This document shows, piece by piece, positions 35,742-44,845 of a stretch of DNA of 64,000 nucleotides. The position numbers were made by a program, and so were the translations under genes. Within the stretch, counting starts at the first letter, position 1; each line of letters begins with the position of its first letter. The notes under the pieces were generated by a model. The model had not been told where the DNA came from. It worked only from the letters and a program-made list of their open reading frames with translations, and ran no database searches. Source of the stretch: Candidatus Skiveiella danica (GTDB lineage: Bacteria > Pseudomonadota > Gammaproteobacteria > Burkholderiales > Burkholderiaceae_C); assembly GCA_016721925.1 (NCBI GenBank), contig JADKHE010000007.1, forward strand, positions 108,754-172,753, written 5' to 3'.

Positions 35742-37888
35742 GTCTGCAGGGTGCGGACGACGGCGCGACGGAAGCCGTGCAGTAATCGTTCGTGCCATCG
35801 TGGGTTCTGGATGACCTCTGCCCGATAGAAAGAAGGGCACAGCGTGGCGGCGTGCGCGTTTTCGCCGCACAGGCCGCAGCCCACGCAGCCGTCGATCACC
35901 GTGGCCACCGGGTCCACCTTCAACGGATCGGGGTTGTCCTTGAGCGTCAGCGTCGGGCAGCCCGAGAGCCGGATGCAGGCGTGGTCGCCGTTGCACACGT
36001 CCTCGTCCACGCCATACTTCACGCGCACCACGCGCTGGCCCTTTTTCAGCAGCCCGGCGATCCAGGGCTTGATGCGGCGCTGGCGCTCGAGCTGGCATTC
36101 GCCCTCGGCGACGATCACCTTCAGGCCGTTGAAGTCGCTGGTGAAGGCGTCCGTCAGCGTGGCGCGCATCTTCGCGACGTCGTAGGTGTTCACGACGCGT
36201 TGCCATTGCACGCCCAGGCCCTTGAGCGCGTTCTCGATGGTCTGGTTGGTGTGCACCAGGCTCAACGCCTTGTCGCTGGCGTGCTCCTTGGTCTCGTCGT
36301 CGGGCGTGTTGAGGATGTCCTGCGTGCCGGTGGCCGAGGTGTAGCCGTTCTTGAAGATCAGCAGCACCGCGTCGTCGCCGTTGAACAGCGCGCTCTGCAC
36401 GCCGGTCAGCAGCCCGTTGTGCCAGAAGCCGCCGTCGCCCATGATGGACAACACCCGTCGGCTCATGTGCGGCGACACCCCCGCGCGGCTGGCCAGGCTC
36501 ATGCCATAGCCCAGGATGGTGTGGCCGGTGGAAAAGGGCTCGAAGGTGGCGAAGGCGTGGCAGCCGATGTCGGCCGCCACATGCACCGGGCCGACCGTTT
36601 CCTGCGCCAGCTTGATCGCCGAGAACACCGGGCGCTCCGGGCAGCCGATGCAAAAGCCCGGCGGGCGGGCGGGCAGCGGCGCGGGCAGGGCCTTCGCCAC
36701 CTCGGCGCGGCGCGTGCGGTTGCCGTCCAGCCAGGCCTGCACCGAGGCGGTGTCGAACTGCGGCAGCACCTGGTTCAGCCACGCGGCCAGGCCGGCGGCA
36801 ATGACTTCCACCGTGTACTCGCCGCCCATGGGCAGCAGGTCCTTGCCATTCAGGGGCGTCTGGATGTCGCGGCGGCGCAGCAGGGTGGCGATTTCCTGCT
36901 CGATGTACTCGGGCTGGCCTTCTTCCAGCACCAGCACGGCGCGCTTGCCCATGCAGAAGTTCGCGATCTGGTCGGGCACCAGCGGGCTGGTCACGTTGAG
37001 CACCAGCGTCGGGATGTCGAGTTCGCCAAACGCATCGGCCAGGCCGAACTGCTGCAGCGCGCGCACCAGCGTGTTCGTGAGGCCCCCCTGCACGATCAGG
37101 CCCAGGTCGTCGTGCCGGCCGGGCAGCAGTTCGTTGAGGCCGTGCTCGACGATGTAGCGGCGCGCAGCGGGGATGCGGTCCTCGTACTTCAGCTTTTCAT
37201 GGCGGAAGGTGACGGGCGGGTGCGCCAGGCGCGAATAGTCGAAGGCGGCCGGCTCAATCATCAGCGCGCGCGTGGAGATGGCGGGTGCGCGGTTGTCGCG
37301 CGCCGTGAAGCTGCCGCGCACGTGGCAGGCGCGGATGCGCAGCTCCATCAGCGCGGGCATGTTACTGGCCTCGCTGAGTGCGAAGCCGTGCTCGACCAGG
37401 TCCACCATCCGGCCCAGATCGGGGCGCGGGTCCAGCAAAATCATGCCGGACTTGAGCGCGTAGGCGTGCGTGCGCTCCTGGATCACGCTGGCGCCTTCGC
37501 CGTAGTCCTCGCCCACCACCACCAGCACGCCGCCCTTCACGCCGGGCGACGACAGGTTGGACAGCGCATCGGCCGCCACGTTGGTGCCGACGATGGACTT
37601 CCAGGTCACCGCGCCGCGCAGCGGGTAATGGATCGAGGCGCCCAGCATCGCGGCGGCCGAGGCCTCGTTGGAACACGCCTCCACATGCACGCCAAGTTCG
37701 TCCATGAAGCCCTTGGCCTGCACCAGCACGTCCATCAGGTGCGACACCGGCGCGCCCTGGTAGCCGCCCACATAGGCCACGCCCGACTGCAGCAAGCCCT
37801 TGGTGATCGCCAGGATGCCCTCACCGTGAAAGGTCTCGCCGTCGCCCAGGCGCAGAGATTCGATTTCCTTGCTGAATGAAACTTCCAC
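35738..37888 (-). CDS. iorA: Indolepyruvate ferredoxin oxidoreductase alpha subunit
   Basis: The 716-residue protein contains a pyrimidine-binding domain (GEGILAITKGLLQSGVAYVGG), a central domain, a thiamine diphosphate domain (IMGDGGFWHNGLLTG, with metal-binding Asp and Asn) and a C-terminal ferredoxin-like part with CNGDHAC and CVGCGLCGENA, expected to hold one or two iron-sulfur clusters. It catalyses oxidative decarboxylation of aryl pyruvates from aromatic amino acid breakdown. It is translationally coupled to iorB and divergent from a LysR gene that is the likely regulator. Confidence 0.94.
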   Translation of the reverse strand: MEVSFSKEIESLRLGDGETFHGEGILAITKGLLQSGVAYVGGYQGAPVSHLMDVLVQAKGFMDELGVHVEACSNEASAAAMLGASIHYPLRGAVTWKSIVGTNVAADALSNLSSPGVKGGVLVVVGEDYGEGASVIQERTHAYALKSGMILLDPRPDLGRMVDLVEHGFALSEASNMPALMELRIRACHVRGSFTARDNRAPAISTRALMIEPAAFDYSRLAHPPVTFRHEKLKYEDRIPAARRYIVEHGLNELLPGRHDDLGLIVQGGLTNTLVRALQQFGLADAFGELDIPTLVLNVTSPLVPDQIANFCMGKRAVLVLEEGQPEYIEQEIATLLRRRDIQTPLNGKDLLPMGGEYTVEVIAAGLAAWLNQVLPQFDTASVQAWLDGNRTRRAEVAKALPAPLPARPPGFCIGCPERPVFSAIKLAQETVGPVHVAADIGCHAFATFEPFSTGHTILGYGMSLASRAGVSPHMSRRVLSIMGDGGFWHNGLLTGVQSALFNGDDAVLLIFKNGYTSATGTQDILNTPDDETKEHASDKALSLVHTNQTIENALKGLGVQWQRVVNTYDVAKMRATLTDAFTSDFNGLKVIVAEGECQLERQRRIKPWIAGLLKKGQRVVRVKYGVDEDVCNGDHACIRLSGCPTLTLKDNPDPLKVDPVATVIDGCVGCGLCGENAHAATLCPSFYRAEVIQNPRWHERLLHGFRRAVVRTLQT

Positions 37889-37972
37889 TCGACGCTCCTC
37901 GTTGTGCCGCCGAGTGTCCGGCCAGTCAGTCTATCCATCAATACAATGAACTGGATAAGTGACATGCACTGA

Positions 37973-38911
37973 ATGAATATCAAAGACCTGGACCTCAACC
38001 TGTTGCGCCTCTTTGATGCCGTCTGGCGCATGCGAAGTGTGAGCCGCGCGGCGGAGACGCTGGACCTGTCGCAGCCCGCCGCGAGCCAGGGTCTGGCGCG
38101 GCTGCGCGCCCTGCTGGGCGATGCGTTGTTTGTGCGCTCGGGCGGGGGCGTGGCCCCCACGCCGCGCGCCGAGCGCCTGGCGCAGGCCGTGCAGAGCGCG
38201 CTGGCCACGCTGGAAGAAGCCCTGAACGAGTCGGAGGTGTTCGACCCGTTGCAGGCGCGCAAGACCTTCCGGATGCACCTCAGCGACATTGGCGAGTCGC
38301 GTTTCCTGCCCGAACTGATGGCCACGCTTCGGCGCGAGGCGCCCGGTACGAGGCTGGAGGCCGCGCCGCTGCCGCACGACGAGATCGCGGCCGCGCTCGA
38401 CAGCGGTCGCATCGATATCGCCATCGGCTACCTGCCCATCGTCGCGGATACGCAGCGTTTGCCCTTGCTGTCCGACCGCTACATCGTGCTGCTGCGCGAA
38501 GGCCATCCGTTCGCGGCACAGTGGCGGACTTCGGCAGGACGCCAGGGTTCCAGGGGCGTGCGCAGCGCGTCGGAGGGTCTTGAGGCGCTCGCCGGTCTGG
38601 ACTTCGCCGCCGTGCGCACGCACTCCGACACCTTGCGCATCCTGCAGTTGCTGCAACTGGAGGGCCGGCTGCGTCTGACCGTGGCCCATTTCCTGTCACT
38701 GCCGGCGATTGTGCGTGCCAGCGACCTGGGCGTGCTGATGCCGCGCAGCATCGCCCAGGGCTTTGTGGTGCATGGCGGGCTGGAGATCATCGAGCCGGAC
38801 TTTCCGCTGCGCGACTTCACCGTGTCATTGCACTGGAGCCGGCGCTTCGAAGCCGACCCCGGGCAACAGTGGTTGCGCCAGCGGGTGTGCGATTTGTTTG
38901 CGGCGCGGTGA
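37973..38911 (+). CDS. LysR family regulator, divergent from iorA
   Basis: The 312-residue protein has an N-terminal winged helix (LDLNLLRLFDAVWRMRSVSRAAETLDLSQPAASQGLARLR) and a LysR effector domain (about residues 95-300). The layout and the opening MNIKDLDLNLLRLFDA resemble NodD/PcpR-type LysR proteins. The 84-bp divergent gap to iorA should contain its binding site, so it probably regulates iorAB in response to an aromatic metabolite. Confidence 0.9.
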   Translation: MNIKDLDLNLLRLFDAVWRMRSVSRAAETLDLSQPAASQGLARLRALLGDALFVRSGGGVAPTPRAERLAQAVQSALATLEEALNESEVFDPLQARKTFRMHLSDIGESRFLPELMATLRREAPGTRLEAAPLPHDEIAAALDSGRIDIAIGYLPIVADTQRLPLLSDRYIVLLREGHPFAAQWRTSAGRQGSRGVRSASEGLEALAGLDFAAVRTHSDTLRILQLLQLEGRLRLTVAHFLSLPAIVRASDLGVLMPRSIAQGFVVHGGLEIIEPDFPLRDFTVSLHWSRRFEADPGQQWLRQRVCDLFAAR

Positions 38912-38939
38912 CGGGCGCGTCACAACGGATGGCAGGCGT

Positions 38940-40067
38940 TCAGCGCAGGCGTGTGGGCGCCGAGGCGGCGGGGTCCACGCCGTGTTGGCGCAACGCTTCG
39001 GGCAGTGGCGCGTCGCGCAACAGCGCATCGGCCAGCGCGCTGGATCCGGCGGCGCTCTGGATGCCATAGCCGCCCTGACCGGCGAGCCAAAAGAAGCCCG
39101 GCACCGCGTCGTCGAAACCGATCACCAGTTCGCCGTCCGGCACGAACGAACGCAGGCCCGCCCAGGTGCTGGTGGGCCGGCGGATCGTGAGCGTGGTGGC
39201 TTCCTCGATGCGCCAGATGCCGGTGGCAATGTCGATCTCTTCCGGCACCACATCGTGCGGCGTGGTCGGGTCGGCGTTGGCGGGTGAACCGAGCAGCTGC
39301 CCGTGACCGGGCTTGATGTACCAGCTTTCGTCGATGGCCACCAGGGCGGGCCAGGCCGTGCTGTCGTGGCCCGCTCCGGCGTCGAAGGTGAAGGCACTGC
39401 GGCGCATCGGCACGATGCCCACCGGTGCAACGCCGAACACCTGCGCCACGGTATCGGCCCAGGCGCCCGCCGCATTGACCACGGTCGCGGCCGAGAGCGT
39501 CGAACCGTCTTCCAGCGTCAGGCGCCAGAGCGCGCCTGTGCGCTCGGCCCGGGCGACACCGCTGCCGGTGCGCAACATGCCGCCGCCCTGTCGGAACCCG
39601 CGCAGGAAACCCTGGTGGATCGCGTCCACGTCCATGTCCTGGGCTTCGGGGTCGAGCAGGGCGCCGATCACGCGGTCGCGGCGCAGGCAGGGCGCCAGCG
39701 CCAGGGCCGCGGCGGCATCGAGCACCTGCAGTTGCGGGCAGCCCGGCGCGAGCTCGGTGCGGGCGCGCGCCAGGTCCGCTTCCTGACCTTCGAAGGCCAG
39801 GTGCAGCACGCCGCGGGGCCCGAGCAGCGGCACCTCGGCAAATCCGGCCGGCGGCTGCTCGAAGAAGGTGCGGCTGGCGCGGGTGAGCGCGCGCACGCCC
39901 GGCGGGCCGTAGCTTTCCATGAAAAGCGCCGCGGAGCGGCCGGTGGTGTGGTAGCCGCACTGGCTTTCACGCTCGATGAGCACCAGGCGGCGCTGGCCGG
40001 CCAGGCGCCAGGCCACGGACGCGCCGGCAATGCCGCCGCCGATGACGGCGATGTCGTATTCCTGCAT
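38940..40067 (-). CDS. FAD-dependent amino-acid oxidase/dehydrogenase (DAO family)
   Basis: The 375-residue protein starts with the dinucleotide fold DIAVIGGGIAGASVAWRLA and continues with the DAO fold: RSAALFMESYG, VNAAGAWADTVA and the C-terminal GFFWLAGQGGYGIQSA. These are marks of glycine oxidase, D-amino-acid dehydrogenase and sarcosine oxidase relatives. The exact substrate cannot be told. ATG 40067 is a good family-like start. It is convergent with the LysR gene. Confidence 0.88.
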   Translation of the reverse strand: MQEYDIAVIGGGIAGASVAWRLAGQRRLVLIERESQCGYHTTGRSAALFMESYGPPGVRALTRASRTFFEQPPAGFAEVPLLGPRGVLHLAFEGQEADLARARTELAPGCPQLQVLDAAAALALAPCLRRDRVIGALLDPEAQDMDVDAIHQGFLRGFRQGGGMLRTGSGVARAERTGALWRLTLEDGSTLSAATVVNAAGAWADTVAQVFGVAPVGIVPMRRSAFTFDAGAGHDSTAWPALVAIDESWYIKPGHGQLLGSPANADPTTPHDVVPEEIDIATGIWRIEEATTLTIRRPTSTWAGLRSFVPDGELVIGFDDAVPGFFWLAGQGGYGIQSAAGSSALADALLRDAPLPEALRQHGVDPAASAPTRLR

Positions 40068-40121
40068 GCCGGGTATTTTGCATGGCCCTACACTGCTGCT
40101 TCCAAAGTACGGAGGCTTTTC

Positions 40122-40694
40122 ATGAGCGGCTTTTTCTGCACGCGGGCGGGCATCCAGGCGCATCGGCCGATCCGGATGCCGCGATCGATCCGGGGCTTTT
40201 TTTTCGCACTGATCATGGCCCTTGGCGCGGCGCATCCGGTGCTCGCCCAGGGCACCCGGGTCCAGACACCCTATGCCAATCCCAAGGCCATTGTCGACGT
40301 GTACCTCGACCATCCCGCCAAGATGGGCGCGGCGCTGTACTGGGTGCGCTCGCTGGTCAATCCGCTCACTGAGGCGCCCTACAGCCTGTTTCCTGAAGAC
40401 ATGAGCATCATCGTGCTGTTGCACGGCACCGAACTCGTCACCGTGGCGCGCAAGAACGAGGCGAAATACGAGGAGCTGGTACAGCGCATGCGCTATTACG
40501 CATCCCAGGGCGTCAAGTTCAAGGTCTGTGGCCTGGCGCTGCAGGACTATGGGTACACGGATGCCGACATGCAGCCCTTCATCGAGATCACCCCGTCGGC
40601 GATGACCGAGCTGGTGCACTGGCAGAACCGCGGCTATGCGCTGATCACGCCACAGGTGCCGGACAAACGGCACGCGATCGAGGACATCCGCTGA
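40122..40694 (+). CDS. Exported DsrE-family protein
   Basis: The 190-residue product starts at ATG 40122 after GGAGG. It has an N-terminal signal segment (about residues 22-42, FFFALIMALGAAHPVLAQ) and a DsrE/DsrF-like domain (YLDHPAKMGAALYWVRSL, SIIVLLHGTELVTVA, GVKFKVCGLAL). The conserved cysteine of the fold is present in VCGLAL. Exported DsrE-like proteins are probably linked to sulfur or redox chemistry in the periplasm; the function is not known. Confidence 0.8.
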   Translation: MSGFFCTRAGIQAHRPIRMPRSIRGFFFALIMALGAAHPVLAQGTRVQTPYANPKAIVDVYLDHPAKMGAALYWVRSLVNPLTEAPYSLFPEDMSIIVLLHGTELVTVARKNEAKYEELVQRMRYYASQGVKFKVCGLALQDYGYTDADMQPFIEITPSAMTELVHWQNRGYALITPQVPDKRHAIEDIR

Positions 40695-40903
40695 GGGGTC
40701 GGGCCCGGGCCTGTCGTGTCCGGCCACAGTCCCCACCGATCCGGAGCCGTGCCGTGGCCTGATACGGCATCGTGGCGGTGGGCCATCGCACAGAACGTTT
40801 TCCGGCCGTCCTGCCTAATGTGGCGGGCCTTGGCCTGCAGGATCGTCACAAAATGCGGGTAATCTAGGGTAAACCCTCCTCTCAATCAGCGACAGGTCTT
40901 CCC

Positions 40904-43594
40904 ATGAGTGTCCGCAACCTCGATTCCCTGTTCGACCCTGCCTCCGTCGCGGTGATCGGCGCCTCCACCCGGCCCGCCAGCGTGGGCGCCACGGTCTGGC
41001 GCAACCTCACGCGTGGCGGTTTCAAGGGGCCGCTCTACGCGGTCAACCCGAAGCATGCATCGCTCGATGGACGGCCCTGCCATGCCCGCGTCGCCGATTT
41101 GCCGGGTGCGCCCGAACTGGCGGTCATCTGCACTCCGCCGGCCACCGTGGCGGGCCTGATCACTGAACTGGCCGCGAAAGGCACGCGGGCGGCCGTGGTG
41201 CTGAGCGCCGGCATGACGCCCGCCCAGAGGCAGGACATGCTGGACGCCGCAAGGCCGCGCCTGCTGCGCCTGCTGGGCCCCAATTGCATCGGCCTGCTGG
41301 CGTCGCACATCGGCCTGAACGCGAGCTTCGCGCACATCAACGCCCAGCCCGGCGAACTGGCCTTTGTGTCGCAATCGGGCGCGCTGGTGACGGCCATGCT
41401 GGACTGGGCCGACGCGCAGCGCATCGGCTTTTCGCATTTCGTGTCGCTCGGCGAGCATGCCGACGTGGATTTCGGCGACATGCTCGACTATCTGGCCACC
41501 GACGCGCGCACGCGCGCGATCCTGCTCTACGTCGAGTCGATCGAGTCGCCGCGCAAGTTTATGTCCGCCGCGCGCGCGGCGGCACGCAACAAGCCCGTCA
41601 TCGTCATCAAGAGCGGCCGATCGGCGCAGGGTCAGAAGGCAGCGGCCTCGCACACTGGCGCCCTGGCCGGGTCCGATGCGGTGTATGACGCCGCCATTGC
41701 GCGTGCCGGCATGCTGCGCGTGAACAGCCTGCAGGAGCTGTTCCTGGCGGCGGAGACGCTGGCGCGCTTTCGCACCAACCGCAGTGAGTCGCTCACCATC
41801 CTCACCAATGGTGGCGGCGCCGGCGTGATGGCCGCCGACGCGGCCGCCCAGGTCAACGTGCCGCTGACCGAACTGGGCGCATCCACGCTGGCGCAGCTGG
41901 ACGCGGTGCTGCCGGCCAACTGGTCGCACGGCAACCCGGTCGACATCATTGGCGATGCGCCCGTCAAGCGCTATGGAGAGGCACTGCAGATCCTGCACAA
42001 CGACCCGAACGGCGCAGCGGTGCTGTTCATCCATGCGCCCACGGCCATCGTGCCGAGTGCCGAGATCGCCACCGCGTTGTCGGCGTTGCCCCAAAGCACG
42101 ACGGCGTGGCTCATGGGCTGCTGGCTGGGCGGCCACGGCGTGGAGGCCGCGCGGCAGATCTTCAAGGGAACCGGCATTGCCGACTATCCGACACCCGAGG
42201 AGGCGGTGCGGGCCTTCTCCATGTTGCTGAACTTCCACCGCAACCAGGCCGAGCTGATGGAGGCGCCACCGGTGCTGCCTGTGGGCACGCCGGCCGAGGC
42301 GGCGCCGGACAAGGCGGCCGTCAAGGCCATCGTGCGTGGCGCGCTGTCCAGTGGACGCGAGATGCTCAACGAAGCCGAGGCCAAGGCGGTGCTGGAGGCC
42401 TACCGCATCCCCGTGGTGGCCACGCGCGTCGTGCCGGCGGATCCGGTTGAGGCGGCCGCGATGGCCAGCCAGATCGGGTTTCCCGTGGCCCTGAAAATCC
42501 TCTCGCCCGAGATCTCGCACAAGTCGGATCTGGGTGGCGTGGCGCTGGGCCTGGACACGGCGGAGGAAGTGCGCGAGGCCGCGCAGACCATGCTGGCCCG
42601 CATCCGGCGCCTGCGGCCCCAGGCCCGCATCGAAGGGTTCACCGTCCAGGCGATGGCGCGGCGCGAACATGCGCAGGAACTCATTGTCGGCGCGACCGTC
42701 GACCGGGTGTTCGGGCCCATCATCCTGTTTGGCCAGGGCGGAACGGCGGTGGAGGTGGTCGCCGACCGCGCGGTGGCCCTGCCGCCACTGAACGTGCCGC
42801 TGGCCCGCGCCCTGGTGTCGCGCACCCGCGTGGCGCGCCTGCTTGAGGGCTGGCGGGACACCCCAGCGGCGAACATGGACGCGGTGATCGCGACGCTGAT
42901 GGCCGTGTCGCAGCTGCTGGCCGATGTGCCCGAGCTGGCCGAGCTGGACATCAACCCGCTGATCGTCAACCACCAGGGGGTTCTGGCGCTGGACGCGCGG
43001 ATCCGGCTGTCCGCTGACAAGCCGGCCGGCGCGGCGAACTTCGCCATCCGGCCCTATCCGGCGGAACTGGCCGAAACCATCCCATGGAAGGGGCGCACGC
43101 TGGAGCTGCGGCCGATCCGGCCGGAAGACGAAGCCCGCCATGTCGAGTTCCTGACCAGTCTGGATCCGGACGACGTCCGCATGCGGGTGTTCTACAGCCG
43201 CAGGACGATGGAGCGCAGTGAACTGGCACGGCTGACGCAGATCGACTACACGCGAGAAATGGCCTTCATCGCGGTGGCACCCGGCCCGGACGGCGCACCG
43301 CAGACCCTGGGTGTGGCCCGCGCCATGGCCGACCCTGACAACCTCAGTGCGGAGTTCGGCATCATCGTGCGCTCGGAACTCAAGGGCACGGGCCTGGGTC
43401 GATTGCTGATGGATAAGCTCATCACCTACCTGCGCGCCAATGGCACGCAGCAACTGGTGGCGACGGTGCTGCGCGAGAACGCCCGGATGCTGGAACTGGC
43501 CACCGAGCTCGGCTTCCGTGACGCGGCCGTTCAGCCGGAGTTCGCGACGCGGGACATCGTGCTGGACCTGCAGCGCCCTGCCAGGCCTGCATGA
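40904..43594 (+). CDS. ADP-forming acyl-CoA synthetase/GNAT acetyltransferase fusion (Pat-like)
   Basis: The 896-residue protein consists of a CoA-binding and ligase alpha region (residues about 1-460; LFDPASVAVIGAS at the start and SHTGALAGS with H250, the residue that is phosphorylated in ADP-forming synthetases), an ATP-grasp beta region (about 485-700; VALKILSPEISHKSDLGGV, DINPLIV), and a C-terminal GNAT domain (about 730-890; FGIIVRSELKGTGLGRLLMD). Relatives such as Pat acetylate lysines of acetyl-CoA synthetase. In those acetyltransferases the ligase histidine is often lost, but here it is kept, so ligase activity may remain. Confidence 0.9.
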   Translation: MSVRNLDSLFDPASVAVIGASTRPASVGATVWRNLTRGGFKGPLYAVNPKHASLDGRPCHARVADLPGAPELAVICTPPATVAGLITELAAKGTRAAVVLSAGMTPAQRQDMLDAARPRLLRLLGPNCIGLLASHIGLNASFAHINAQPGELAFVSQSGALVTAMLDWADAQRIGFSHFVSLGEHADVDFGDMLDYLATDARTRAILLYVESIESPRKFMSAARAAARNKPVIVIKSGRSAQGQKAAASHTGALAGSDAVYDAAIARAGMLRVNSLQELFLAAETLARFRTNRSESLTILTNGGGAGVMAADAAAQVNVPLTELGASTLAQLDAVLPANWSHGNPVDIIGDAPVKRYGEALQILHNDPNGAAVLFIHAPTAIVPSAEIATALSALPQSTTAWLMGCWLGGHGVEAARQIFKGTGIADYPTPEEAVRAFSMLLNFHRNQAELMEAPPVLPVGTPAEAAPDKAAVKAIVRGALSSGREMLNEAEAKAVLEAYRIPVVATRVVPADPVEAAAMASQIGFPVALKILSPEISHKSDLGGVALGLDTAEEVREAAQTMLARIRRLRPQARIEGFTVQAMARREHAQELIVGATVDRVFGPIILFGQGGTAVEVVADRAVALPPLNVPLARALVSRTRVARLLEGWRDTPAANMDAVIATLMAVSQLLADVPELAELDINPLIVNHQGVLALDARIRLSADKPAGAANFAIRPYPAELAETIPWKGRTLELRPIRPEDEARHVEFLTSLDPDDVRMRVFYSRRTMERSELARLTQIDYTREMAFIAVAPGPDGAPQTLGVARAMADPDNLSAEFGIIVRSELKGTGLGRLLMDKLITYLRANGTQQLVATVLRENARMLELATELGFRDAAVQPEFATRDIVLDLQRPARPA

Positions 43595-43633
43595 GCGCTG
43601 CCAGGGCCGCCCCGCAGGAATCGGGGTTCCAAC

Positions 43634-44707
43634 TCAGGCCAGCGGCTGGCGCAATCGCTCGGCCAGGTCGGCCACCCCCACACACTCGAACGCCTTGTCG
43701 CGGATCGGTGTGAGCGCACGGTCCCGGCGCAGGTGATCCAGCAGGCTCTGGCGAAACTGGCGCAGCAGGCGCTGGTGCGTCTTGCGTTCAGCGTCACCGG
43801 GATCGTCCTCGAAGCCGTCGCGCGAGGCCTGCAGGTGCTTGAGCAGCCGTGGTGAACGGCGCAACGCAAAGACCGTGCTGGGCACATCGATCAGCAGCGA
43901 TCCGACGTGGCGCACGGCCAGGCCACGGATGTCGGAGTCGGCGAGCTTCAGCTCGGTCGATTCGAGCTGCAGGCCAAGCGAGGTGACGAGGGCCTCCACG
44001 TCCTCGATCTGCTGTTGTGCCGTGGTGTCCAGGTCGGCGGGCAGCACGGTGATCAGCCGCTTGAACCGACCGCCGGAGCGCGCCAGGTAGCCGTTGCCCT
44101 CGCGCAGCACGCGGTGCACGAAGTTGTCGTAGTAGCCTGCCGCCAGCCCGGCCGCGGCCGAGATGTCGATGATGGCGGCGCCGTCGTAATAGCTGGACAC
44201 CGCGTTGTCGGCGAAGTTCTGTCGATTCTTCGGATCCAGGTAGGCCGCGAAGGGGCCGTACAACTCGGCCGCGGTGGCGTCAAGCTTGTCGTAGGCCGCA
44301 TGGCGTACCCGGTCGTGGGCAACGTAGAACGGCGCCGGATCCATGGTGCTGCTGATCAGCATGAAGGGCAGGCCCAGCGCGTGCACCAGCGCGAGTTCGT
44401 ACATCACATTGGGCGAGGGCGCCGTGGTGCCGGGGCGCGACGAGAGGTCCAGCACCACCAGATCGGCCTTGTCCAGTTCACGAAACACCTCGTTGGCGAT
44501 GCGGTTGCCCTGGAGGTGCTCGGGCGCGGTGACGTTGAAGCGCTGGTAGCCACAGGCGCGCAGCCGCTCGGTGAATTCTGCGTGCCCCAGCAGGCTCTCC
44601 ACTGCGGCCTTCAGGCGCACGCAGTTCTGTTCGGAGGCGGCGACGCCGGCGCCCATCGGGCCGAGGATCAGCACGTCGAGCGTGCCGTCGTTCATGGGGT
44701 GGAGCAT
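43634..44707 (-). CDS. Deoxyribosyltransferase/TIR-like domain fused to a STING-like domain
   Basis: The 357-residue protein was not matched by any search. Residues 8-125 look like a nucleoside 2-deoxyribosyltransferase, SLOG or TIR-type Rossmannoid domain: DVLILGPMG, ADLVVLDLSS, then PNVMYELALVHALGLPFMLI with E104 where such enzymes have their catalytic Glu. Residues about 180-330 follow the STING pattern: GLAAGYYDNF (187-196, F196 at the base-stacking position), RLITVLPADLD (217-227) and IDVPSTVFAL (273-282, D274 and T278 spaced like the ligand-contacting Asp and Thr of bacterial STING). This suggests a cyclic-dinucleotide-gated NAD or nucleotide hydrolase acting in antiphage defence. It is divergent from a TrkA-N/RyR protein. 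No CD-NTase gene is in the window. An alternative start is ATG 44695. Confidence 0.65.
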   Translation of the reverse strand: MLHPMNDGTLDVLILGPMGAGVAASEQNCVRLKAAVESLLGHAEFTERLRACGYQRFNVTAPEHLQGNRIANEVFRELDKADLVVLDLSSRPGTTAPSPNVMYELALVHALGLPFMLISSTMDPAPFYVAHDRVRHAAYDKLDATAAELYGPFAAYLDPKNRQNFADNAVSSYYDGAAIIDISAAAGLAAGYYDNFVHRVLREGNGYLARSGGRFKRLITVLPADLDTTAQQQIEDVEALVTSLGLQLESTELKLADSDIRGLAVRHVGSLLIDVPSTVFALRRSPRLLKHLQASRDGFEDDPGDAERKTHQRLLRQFRQSLLDHLRRDRALTPIRDKAFECVGVADLAERLRQPLA

Positions 44708-44772
44708 GGGTTCGGTCTACTTTGAAAGGCGGGGGAACGCGCAGGGCAGGCGGCGGGGCAGCGCGGATTGTG

Positions 44773-44787
44773 CACCGGCGCCCGGTG
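44773..44787. promoter_or_regulatory. Inverted repeat in the STING-like/RyR divergent region
   Basis: CACCGG, CGC, CCGGTG is a perfect 6-bp inverted repeat with a three-base spacer in the 138-bp gap between the two divergent genes. It may be an operator or simply a GC-rich chance palindrome. A GATAAT sequence at 44804-44809 could be a -10 element for the plus-strand gene. Confidence 0.3.
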
Positions 44788-44845
44788 TGCCTGCGGGCCT
44801 GCCGATAATCGCTGTCTGTCAAACAAACAAGGCGAAGGCGGTTTC

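Noticed and set aside
34095..36782. Very long minus-strand frame of 895 codons joining iorB to upstream sequence
   Set aside because: The upstream part is a shadow of iorA in another frame; the 4-bp overlap with the iorA stop and the family start fix iorB at 35741.
35792..37879. Open frame of 695 codons antisense to iorA
   Set aside because: IorA on the minus strand has all expected motifs; the opposite frame shows only shadow composition.
40886..43453. Open frame of 855 codons antisense to the acyl-CoA synthetase/GNAT gene
   Set aside because: The plus-strand product has clear domains end to end; the antisense product has low-complexity Arg/His/Gln composition and no recognisable domain.
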